Shown here piece after piece: positions 50,601-62,290 of a stretch of 64,000 bases of DNA (the stretch's first letter is position 1; each line of letters begins with the position of its first letter). This DNA is from Panagrolaimus kolymaensis (Eukaryota > Nematoda > Chromadorea > Rhabditida > Panagrolaimidae). The notes beneath the pieces were generated by a model. The model had not been told where the DNA came from, searched no databases, and saw only the letters and a program-made list of their open reading frames with translations. Position numbers and translations under genes: made by a program. The stretch covers positions 186,001 to 250,000 of the forward strand of contig JAJQJQ010000085.1 of assembly GCA_028622995.1 (NCBI GenBank), read 5' to 3'.

Positions 50601-53600
50601 ATCTAGAGCAATATAAATCCGCTGAATCTAAAAAACAACACGTCAGGCAACTTTGACCTTCTCCAGAAAAAGATAAGTTCACCTCGAAGTGATCCTGTTT
50701 ATTGTGTTCATTTCAAACTGTAAAAATTCAAATAAATTCATTTTTGTTAAAGAAAAATTCAATAAAAATCAAATCTAGAGCAATATAAATCCGCTGAATC
50801 TAAAAAACAACACGTCAGGCAACTTTGACCTTCTCCAGAAAAAGATAAGTTCACCTCGAAGTGATCCTGTTTATTGTGTTCATTTCAAACTTTAAAAATT
50901 CAAATAAATTCATTTTTGTTAAAGAAAAATTCAATAAAAATCAAATCTAGAGCAATATAAATCCGCTGAATCTATAAAACAACACGTCAGGCAACTTTGA
51001 CCTTCTCCAGAAAAAGATAAGTTCACCTCGAAGTGATCCTGTTTATTGTGTTCATTTCAAACTGTAAAAATTCAAATAAATTCATTTTTGTTAAAGAAAA
51101 ATTCAATAAAAATCAAATCTAGAGCAATATAAATCCGCTGAATCTAAAAAACAACACGTCAGGCAACTTTGACCTTCTCCAGAAAAAGATAAGTTCACCT
51201 CGAAGTGATCCTGTTTATTGTGTTCATTTCAAACTTTAAAAATTCAAATAAATTCAATTTTGTTAAAGAAAAATTCAATAAAAATCAAATCTAGAGCAAT
51301 ATAAATCCGCTGAATCTAAAAAACAACACGTCAGGCCACTTTGACCTTCTCCAGAAAAAGATAAGTTCTCCTCGAAGTGATCGTGTTTATTGTGTTTATA
51401 AATGACTTTATTAAATCATAAAAAATAAATTTTGTTAAAGAATAAATCAAAAGCAATCAAATCTAGAGCATTATAAATCCGCTGAATCTAAAAAACAACA
51501 AGTCAGGCAACTTTGACCTTCTCCAGAAAAAGATAAGTTCACCTCGAAGTGATCCTGTTTATTGTGTTCATTTCAAACTGTAAAAATTCAAATAAATTCA
51601 TTTTTGTTAAAGAAAAATTCAATAAAAATCAAATCTAGAGCAATATAAATCCGCTGAATCTAAAAAACAACACGTCAGGCAACTTTGACCTTCTCCAGAA
51701 AAAGATAAGTTCACCTCGAAGTGATCCTGTTTATTGTGTTCATTTCAAACTTTAAAAATTCAAATAAATTCATTTTTGTTAAAGAAAAATTCAATAAAAA
51801 TCAAATCTAGAGCAATATAAATCCGCTGAATCTATAAAACAACACGTCAGGCAACTTTGAACTTCTCCAAAAAAAGATAAGTTCACCTCGAAGTGATCGT
51901 GTTTATTGTGTTCATTTCAAACTTTAAAAATTCAAATAAATTCATTTTTGTTAAAGAAAAATTCAATAAAAAACAAATCTAGAGCAATATAAATCCGCTG
52001 AATCTATAAAACAACACGTCAGGCAACTTTGAACTTCTCCAAAAAAAGATAAGTTCACCTCGAAGTGATCCTGTTTATTGTGTTCATTTCAAACTGTAAA
52101 AATTCAAATAAATTCATTTTTGTTAAAGAAAAATTCAATAAAAATCAAATCTAGAGCAATATAAATCCGCTGAATCTAAAAAACAACACGTCAGGCAACT
52201 TTGACCTTCTCCAGAAAAAGATAAGTTCACCTCGAAGTGATCCTGTTTATTGTGTTCATTTCAAACTTTAAAAATTCAAATAAATTCATTTTTGTTAAAG
52301 AAAAATTCAATAAAAATCAAATCTAGAGCAATATAAATCCGCTGAATCTATAAAACAACACGTCAGGCAACTTTGACCTTCTCCAGAAAAAGATAAGTTC
52401 ACCTCGAAGTGATCCTGTTTATTGTGTTCATTTCAAACTGTAAAAATTCAAATAAATTCATTTTTGTTAAAGAAAAATTCAATAAAAATCAAATCTAGAG
52501 CAATATAAATCCGCTGAATCTAAAAAACAACACGTCAGGCAACTTTGACCTTCTCCAGAAAAAGATAAGTTCACCTCGAAGTGATCCTGTTTATTGTGTT
52601 CATTTCAAACTTTAAAAATTCAAATAAATTCATTTTTGTTAAAGAAAAATTCAATAAAAATCAAATCTAGAGCAATATAAATCCGCTGAATCTAAAAAAC
52701 AACACGTCAGGCAACTTTGACCTTCTCCAGAAAAAGATAAGTTCTCCTCGAAGTGATCGTGTTTATTGTGTTTATAAATGACTTTATTAAATCATAAAAA
52801 ATAAATTTTGTTAAAGAATAAATCAAAAGCAATCAAATCTAGAGCATTATAAATCCGCTGAATCTAAAAAACAACAAGTCAGGCAACTTTGACCTTCTCC
52901 AGAAAAAGATAAGTTCACCTCGAAGTGATCCTGTTTATTGTGTTCATTTCAAACTGTAAAAATTCAAATAAATTCATTTTTGTTAAAGAAAAATTCAATA
53001 AAAATCAAATCTAGAGCAATATAAATCCGCTGAATCTAAAAAACAACACGTCAGGCAACTTTGACCTTCTCCAGAAAAAGATAAGTTCACCTCGAAGTGA
53101 TCCTGTTTATTGTGTTCATTTCAAACTTTAAAAATTCAAATAAATTCATTTTTGTTAAAGAAAAATTCAATAAAAATCAAATCTAGAGCAATATAAATCC
53201 GCTGAATCTATAAAACAACACGTCAGGCAACTTTGAACTTCTCCAAAAAAAGATAAGTTCACCTCGAAGTGATCGTGTTTATTGTGTTCATTTCAAACTT
53301 TAAAAATTCAAATAAATTCATTTTTGTTAAAGAAAAATTCAATAAAAAACAAATCTAGAGCAATATAAATCCGCTGAATCTATAAAACAACACGTCAGGC
53401 AACTTTGAACTTCTCCAAAAAAAGATAAGTTCACCTCGAAGGGATCGTGTTTATTGTGTTCATTTCAAAATTTAAAAATTCAAATAAATTCATTTTTGTT
53501 AAAGAAAAATTCAATAAAAATCAAATCTAGAGCAATATAAATCCGCTGAATCTAAAAAACAAGACGTCAGGCAACTTTGACCTTCTCCATAAAAAGATAC

Positions 53601-56600
53601 GTTCACCTCGAAGTGATCGTGTTTATTGTGTTCATTTCAAACTTTAAAAATTCAAATAAATTCATTTTTGTTAAAGAAAAATTCAATAAAAATCAAATCT
53701 AGAGCAATATAAATCCGCTGAATCTAAAAAACAACACGTCAGGCAACTTTGACCTTCTCCAGAAAAAGATAAGTTCACCTCGAAGTGATCGTGTTTATTG
53801 TGTTTATAAATGACTTTATTAAATCATAAAAAATAAATTTTGTTAAAGAATAAATCAAAAGCAATCAAATCTAGAGCAATATAAATCCGCTGAATCTAAA
53901 AAACAACACGTCAGGCAACTTTGACCTTCTCCAGAAAAAGATAAGTTCACCTCGAAGTGATCGTGTTTATAGTGTTCATTTCAAACTTTAAAAATTCAAA
54001 TAAATTCATTTTTGTTGAAGAAAAATTCAATAAAAATCAAATCTAGAGCAATATAAATCCGCTGAATCTATAAAACAACACGTCAGGCAACTTTGAACTT
54101 CTCCAAAAAAAGATAAGTTCACCTCGAAGGGATCGTGTTTATTGTGTTCATTTCAAAATTTAAAAATTCAAATAAATTCATTTTTGTTAAAGAAAAATTC
54201 AATAAAAATCAAATCTAGAGCAATATAAATCCGCTGAATCTAAAAAACAAGACGTCAGGCAACTTTGACCTTCTCCATAAAAAGATACGTTCACCTCGAA
54301 GTGATCGTGTTTATTGTGTTCATTTCAAACTTTAAAAATTCAAATAAATTCATTTTTGTTAAAGAAAAATTCAATAAAAATCAAATCTAGAGCAATATAA
54401 ATCCGCTGAATCTAAAAAACAACACGTCAGGCAACTTTGACCTTCTCCAGAAAAAGATAAGTTCACCTCGAAGTGATCGTGTTTATTGTGTTCATTTCAA
54501 ACTTTAAAAATTCAAATAAATTCATTTTTGTTAAAGAAAAATTCAATAAAAATCAAATCTAGAGCAATATAAATCCGCTGAATCTAAAAAACAACACGTC
54601 AGGCAACTTTGACCTTCTCCAGAAAAAGATAAGTTCACCTCGAAGTGATCGTGTTTATTGTGTTTATAAATGACTTTATTAAATCATAAAAAATAAATTT
54701 TGTTAAAGAATAAATCAAAAGCAATCAAATCTAGAGCAATATAAATCCGCTGAATCTAAAAAACAACACGTCAGGCAACTTTGACCTTCTCCAGAAAAAG
54801 ATAAGTTCACCTCGAAGTGATCGTGTTTATAGTGTTCATTTCAAACTTTAAAAATTCAAATAAATTCATTTTTGTTGAAGAAAAATTCAATAAAAATCAA
54901 ATCTAGAGCAATATAAATCCGCTGAATCTAAAAAACAACACGTCAGGCAACTTTGACGTTCTCCAGAAAAAGATAAGTTCACCTCGAAGTGATCGTGTTT
55001 ATTGTGTTCATTTCAAACTTTAAAAACTCAAATAAATTCATTTTTGTTAAAGAAAAATTCAATAAAAATCAAATCTAGAGCAATATAAATCCGCTGAATC
55101 TAAAAAACAACACGTCAGGCAACTTTGACCTTCTCCAGAAAAAGATAAGTTCACCTCGAAGTGATCGTGTTTATTGTGTTCATTTCAAACTTTAAAAATT
55201 CAAATAAATTCATTTTTGTTAAAGAAAAATTCAATAAAAATCAAATCTAGAGCAATATAAATCCGCTGAATCTAAAAAACAACACGTCAGGCAACTTTGA
55301 CCTTCTCCAGAAAAAGATAAGTTCACCTCGAAGTGATCGTGTTTATTGTGTTCATTTCAAACTTTAAAAATTCAAATAAATTCTTTTTTGTTAAAGAAAA
55401 ATTCAATAAAAATCAAATCTAGAGCAATATAATTCCGCTGAATCTAAAAAACAACACGTCAGGCAACTTTGACCTTCTCCAGAAAAAGATAAGTTCACCT
55501 CGAAGTGATCCTGTTTATTGTGTTCATTTCAAACTTTAAAAATTCAAATAAATTCATTTTTGTTAAAGAAAAATTCAATAAAAATCAAATCTAGAGCAAT
55601 ATTAACCCGCTGAATCTAAAAAACATTACGTCAGGCAACTTTGAACTTCTCCAGAAAAAGATAAGTTCACCTCGAAGTGATCCTGTTTATTGTGTTCATT
55701 TCAAACTTTAAAAATTCAAATAAATTCATTTTTGTTAAAGAAAAATTCAATAAAAATCAAATCTAGAGCAATATAAATCCGCTGAATCTAAAAAACAACA
55801 CGTCAGGCAACTTTGACCTTCTCCAGAAAAAGATAAGTTCTCCTCGAAGTGATCGTGTTTATTGTGTTTATAAATGACTTTATTAAATCATAAAAAATAA
55901 ATTTTGTTAAAGAATAAATCAAAAGCAATCAAATCTAGAGCATTATAAATCCGCTGAATCTAAAAAACAACAAGTCAGGCAACTTTGACCTTCTCCAGAA
56001 AAAGATAAGTTCACCTCGAAGTGATCCTGTTTATTGTGTTCATTTCAAACTGTAAAAATTCAAATAAATTCATTTTTGTTAAAGAAAAATTCAATAAAAA
56101 TCAAATCTAGAGCAATATAAATCCGCTGAATCTAAAAAACAACACGTCAGGCAACTTTGACCTTCTCCAGAAAAAGATAAGTTCACCTCGAAGTGATCCT
56201 GTTTATTGTGTTCATTTCAAACTTTAAAAATTCAAATAAATTCATTTTTGTTAAAGAAAAATTCAATAAAAATCAAATCTAGAGCAATATAAATCCGCTG
56301 AATCTATAAAACAACACGTCAGGCAACTTTGAACTTCTCCAAAAAAAGATAAGTTCACCTCGAAGTGATCGTGTTTATTGTGTTCATTTCAAACTTTAAA
56401 AATTCAAATAAATTCATTTTTGTTAAAGAAAAATTCAATAAAAAACAAATCTAGAGCAATATAAATCCGCTGAATCTATAAAACAACACGTCAGGCAACT
56501 TTGAACTTCTCCAAAAAAAGATAAGTTCACCTCGAAGTGATCCTGTTTATTGTGTTCATTTCAAACTGTAAAAATTCAAATAAATTCATTTTTGTTAAAG

Positions 56601-59600
56601 AAAAATTCAATAAAAATCAAATCTAGAGCAATATAAATCCGCTGAATCTAAAAAACAACACGTCAGGCAACTTTGACCTTCTCCAGAAAAAGATAAGTTC
56701 ACCTCGAAGTGATCCTGTTTATTGTGTTCATTTCAAACTTTAAAAATTCAAATAAATTCATTTTTGTTAAAGAAAAATTCAATAAAAATCAAATCTAGAG
56801 CAATATAAATCCGCTGAATCTATAAAACAACACGTCAGGCAACTTTGACCTTCTCCAGAAAAAGATAAGTTCACCTCGAAGTGATCCTGTTTATTGTGTT
56901 CATTTCAAACTGTAAAAATTCAAATAAATTCATTTTTGTTAAAGAAAAATTCAATAAAAATCAAATCTAGAGCAATATAAATCCGCTGAATCTAAAAAAC
57001 AACACGTCAGGCAACTTTGACCTTCTCCAGAAAAAGATAAGTTCACCTCGAAGTGATCCTGTTTATTGTGTTCATTTCAAACTTTAAAAATTCAAATAAA
57101 TTCATTTTTGTTAAAGAAAAATTCAATAAAAATCAAATCTAGAGCAATATAAATCCGCTGAATCTAAAAAACAACACGTCAGGCAACTTTGACCTTCTCC
57201 AGAAAAAGATAAGTTCTCCTCGAAGTGATCGTGTTTATTGTGTTTATAAATGACTTTATTAAATCATAAAAAATAAATTTTGTTAAAGAATAAATCAAAA
57301 GCAATCAAATCTAGAGCATTATAAATCCGCTGAATCTAAAAAACAACAAGTCAGGCAACTTTGACCTTCTCCAGAAAAAGATAAGTTCACCTCGAAGTGA
57401 TCCTGTTTATTGTGTTCATTTCAAACTGTAAAAATTCAAATAAATTCATTTTTGTTAAAGAAAAATTCAATAAAAATCAAATCTAGAGCAATATAAATCC
57501 GCTGAATCTAAAAAACAACACGTCAGGCAACTTTGACCTTCTCCAGAAAAAGATAAGTTCACCTCGAAGTGATCCTGTTTATTGTGTTCATTTCAAACTT
57601 TAAAAATTCAAATAAATTCATTTTTGTTAAAGAAAAATTCAATAAAAATCAAATCTAGAGCAATATAAATCCGCTGAATCTATAAAACAACACGTCAGGC
57701 AACTTTGAACTTCTCCAAAAAAAGATAAGTTCACCTCGAAGTGATCCTGTTTATTGTGTTCATTTCAAACTTTAAAAATTCAAATAAATTCATTTTTGTT
57801 AAAGAAAAATTCAATAAAAATCAAATCTAGAGCAATATAAATCCGCTGAATCTAAAAAACAACACGTCAGGCAACTTTGACCTTCTCCAGAAAAAGATAA
57901 GTTCTCCTCGAAGTGATCGTGTTTATTGTGTTTATAAATGACTTTATTAAATCATAAAAAATAAATTTTGTTAAAGAATAAATCAAAAGCAATCAAATCT
58001 AGAGCATTATAAATCCGCTGAATCTAAAAAACAACAAGTCAGGCAACTTTGACCTTCTCCAGAAAAAGATAAGTTCACCTCGAAGTGATCCTGTTTATTG
58101 TGTTCATTTCAAACTGTAAAAATTCAAATAAATTCATTTTTGTTAAAGAAAAATTCAATAAAAATCAAATCTAGAGCAATATAAATCCGCTGAATCTAAA
58201 AAACAACACGTCAGGCAACTTTGACCTTCTCCAGAAAAAGATAAGTTCACCTCGAAGTGATCCTGTTTATTGTGTTCATTTCAAACTTTAAAAATTCAAA
58301 TAAATTCATTTTTGTTAAAGAAAAATTCAATAAAAATCAAATCTAGAGCAATATAAATCCGCTGAATCTATAAAACAACACGTCAGGCAACTTTGAACTT
58401 CTCCAAAAAAAGATAAGTTCACCTCGAAGTGATCGTGTTTATTGTGTTCATTTCAAACTTTAAAAATTCAAATAAATTCATTTTTGTTAAAGAAAAATTC
58501 AATAAAAAACAAATCTAGAGCAATATAAATCCGCTGAATCTATAAAACAACACGTCAGGCAACTTTGAACTTCTCCAAAAAAAGATAAGTTCACCTCGAA
58601 GTGATCCTGTTTATTGTGTTCATTTCAAACTGTAAAAATTCAAATAAATTCATTTTTGTTAAAGAAAAATTCAATAAAAATCAAATCTAGAGCAATATAA
58701 ATCCGCTGAATCTAAAAAACAACACGTCAGGCAACTTTGACCTTCTCCAGAAAAAGATAAGTTCACCTCGAAGTGATCCTGTTTATTGTGTTCATTTCAA
58801 ACTTTAAAAATTCAAATAAATTCATTTTTGTTAAAGAAAAATTCAATAAAAATCAAATCTAGAGCAATATAAATCCGCTGAATCTATAAAACAACACGTC
58901 AGGCAACTTTGACCTTCTCCAGAAAAAGATAAGTTCACCTCGAAGTGATCCTGTTTATTGTGTTCATTTCAAACTGTAAAAATTCAAATAAATTCATTTT
59001 TGTTAAAGAAAAATTCAATAAAAATCAAATCTAGAGCAATATAAATCCGCTGAATCTAAAAAACAACACGTCAGGCAACTTTGACCTTCTCCAGAAAAAG
59101 ATAAGTTCACCTCGAAGTGATCCTGTTTATTGTGTTCATTTCAAACTTTAAAAATTCAAATAAATTCATTTTTGTTAAAGAAAAATTCAATAAAAATCAA
59201 ATCTAGAGCAATATAAATCCGCTGAATCTAAAAAACAACACGTCAGGCAACTTTGACCTTCTCCAGAAAAAGATAAGTTCTCCTCGAAGTGATCGTGTTT
59301 ATTGTGTTTATAAATGACTTTATTAAATCATAAAAAATAAATTTTGTTAAAGAATAAATCAAAAGCAATCAAATCTAGAGCATTATAAATCCGCTGAATC
59401 TAAAAAACAACAAGTCAGGCAACTTTGACCTTCTCCAGAAAAAGATAAGTTCACCTCGAAGTGATCCTGTTTATTGTGTTCATTTCAAACTGTAAAAATT
59501 CAAATAAATTCATTTTTGTTAAAGAAAAATTCAATAAAAATCAAATCTAGAGCAATATAAATCCGCTGAATCTAAAAAACAACACGTCAGGCAACTTTGA

Positions 59601-62290
59601 CCTTCTCCAGAAAAAGATAAGTTCACCTCGAAGTGATCCTGTTTATTGTGTTCATTTCAAACTTTAAAAATTCAAATAAATTCATTTTTGTTAAAGAAAA
59701 ATTCAATAAAAATCAAATCTAGAGCAATATAAATCCGCTGAATCTATAAAACAACACGTCAGGCAACTTTGAACTTCTCCAAAAAAAGATAAGTTCACCT
59801 CGAAGTGATCGTGTTTATTGTGTTCATTTCAAACTTTAAAAATTCAAATAAATTCATTTTTGTTAAAGAAAAATTCAATAAAAAACAAATCTAGAGCAAT
59901 ATAAATCCGCTGAATCTATAAAACAACACGTCAGGCAACTTTGAACTTCTCCAAAAAAAGATAAGTTCACCTCGAAGGGATCGTATTTATTGTGTTCATT
60001 TCAAACTTTAAAAACTCAAATAAATTCATTTTTGTTAAAGAAAAATTCAATAAAAATCAAATCTAGAGCAATATAAATCCGCTGAATCTAAAAAACAAGA
60101 CGTCAGGCAACTTTGACCTTCTCCATAAAAAGATACGTTCACCTCGAAGTGATCGTGTTTATTGTGTTCATTTCAAACTTTAAAAATTCAAATAAATTCA
60201 TTTTTGTTAAAGAAAAATTCAATAAAAATCAAATCTAGAGCAATATAAATCCGCTGAATCTAAAAAACAACACGTCAGGCAACTTTGACCTTCTCCAGAA
60301 AAAGATAAGTTCACCTCGAAGTGATCGTGTTTATTGTGTTCATTTCAAACTTTAAAAATTCAAATAAATTCATTTTTGTTAAAGAAAAATTCAATAAAAA
60401 TCAAATCTAGAGCAATATAAATCCGCTGAATCTAAAAAATAACACGACAGGCAACTTTGACCTTCTCCAGAAAAAGATAAGTTCACCTCGAAGTGATCGT
60501 GTTTATTGTGTTTATAAATGACTTTATTAAATCATAAAAAATAAATTTTGTTAAAGAATAAATCAAAAGCAATCAAATCTAGAGCAATATAAATCCGCTG
60601 AATCTAAAAAACAACACGTCAGGCAACTTTGACCTTCTCCAGAAAAAGATAAGTTCACCTCGAAGTGATCGTGTTTATTGTGTTTATAAATGACTTTATT
60701 AAATCATAAAAAATAAATTTTGTTAAAGAATAAATCAAAAGCAATCAAATCTAGAGCATTATAAATCCGCTGAATCTAAAAAACAACAAGTCAGGCAACT
60801 TTGACCTTCTCCAGAAAAAGATAAGTTCACCTCGAAGTGATCCTGTTTATTGTGTTCATTTCAAACTGTAAAAATTCAAATAAATTCATTTTTGTTAAAG
60901 AAAAATTCAATAAAAATCAAATCTAGAGCAATATAAATCCGCTGAATCTAAAAAACAACACGTCAGGCAACTTTGACCTTCTCCAGAAAAAGATAAGTTC
61001 ACCTCGAAGTGATCCTGTTTATTGTGTTCATTTCAAACTTTAAAAATTCAAATAAATTCATTTTTGTTAAAGAAAAATTCAATAAAAAACAAATCTAGAG
61101 CAATATAAATCCGCTGAATCTATAAAACAACACGTCAGGCAACTTTGAACTTCTCCAAAAAAAGATATGTTCACCTCGAAGGGATCGTGTTTATTGTGTT
61201 CATTTCAAAATTTAAAAATTCAAATAAATTCATTTTTGTTAAAGAAAAATTCAATAAAAATCAAATCTAGAGCAATATAAATCCGCTGAATCTAAAAAAC
61301 AAGACGTCAGGCAACTTTGACCTTCTCCATAAAAAGATACGTTCACCTCGAAGTGATCGTGTTTATTGTGTTCATTTCAAACTTTAAAAATTCAAATAAA
61401 TTCATTTTTGTTAAAGAAAAATTCAATAAAAATCAAATCTAGAGCAATATAAATCCGCTGAATCTAAAAAACAACACGTCAGGCAACTTTGACCTTCTCC
61501 AGAAAAAGATAAGTTCACCTCGAAGTGATCGTGTTTATTGTGTTCATTTCAAACTTTAAAAATTCAAATAAATTCATTTTTGTTAAAGAAAAATTCAATA
61601 AAAATCAAATCTAGAGCAATATAAATCCGCTGAATCTAAAAAACAACACGTCAGGCAACTTTGACCTTCTCCAGAAAAAGATAAGTTCACCTCGAAGTGA
61701 TCGTGTTTATTGTGTTTATAAATGACTTTATTAAATCATAAAAAATAAATTTTGTTAAAGAATAAATCAAAAGCAATCAAATCTAGAGCAATATAAATCC
61801 GCTGAATCTAAAAAACAACACGTCAGGCAACTTTGACCTTCTCCAGAAAAAGATAAGTTCACCTCGAAGTGATCGTGTTTATAGTGTTCATTTCAAACTT
61901 TAAAAATTCAAATAAATTCATTTTTGTTGAAGAAAAATTCAATAAAAATCAAATCTAGAGCAATATAAATCCGCTGAATCTAAAAAACAACACGTCAGGC
62001 AACTTTGACCTTCTCCAGAAAAAGATAAGTTCACCTCGAAGTGATCGTGTTTATTGTGTTCATTTCAAACTTTAAAAACTCAAATAAATTCATTTTTGTT
62101 AAAGAAAAATTCAATAAAAATCAAATCTAGAGCAATATAAATCCGCTGAATCTAAAAAACAACACGTCAGGCAACTTTGACCTTCTCCAGAAAAAGATAA
62201 GTTCACCTCGAAGTGATCCTTTTTATTGTGTTCATTTCAAACTTTAAAAATTCAAATAAATTCATTTTTGTTAAAGAAAAATTCAATAAA
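50601..62290. repeat. HOR zone 8: 1,376-bp (8-mer) blocks and longer segmental copies
   Basis: Class B1 starts at 51360 and 52736, 55832 and 57208, 57896 and 59272, and 59272 and 60648 are all 1,376 bp apart. Larger copies sit on top: about 51205-53800 matches about 57741-60336 (offset 6,536 = 38 x 172), and about 54030-55160 matches about 61082-62212 (offset 7,052 = 41 x 172), the latter sharing the rare TTCAAAATTTAAAAATTC, TATAGTG and AAAAACTCAAAT. A 5-mer (860 bp) duplication is also seen at 53768/54628. Monomers with GATCCTG plus ACTGTAAAAATTC are common here and end near 60900. Confidence 0.82.

Noticed and set aside
14190..61851. Class B block as a transposon insertion
   Set aside because: Monomer length is unchanged, there is no target-site duplication or terminal repeat, and the block still aligns to class A at about two thirds of positions. 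It is a diverged homologous segment.
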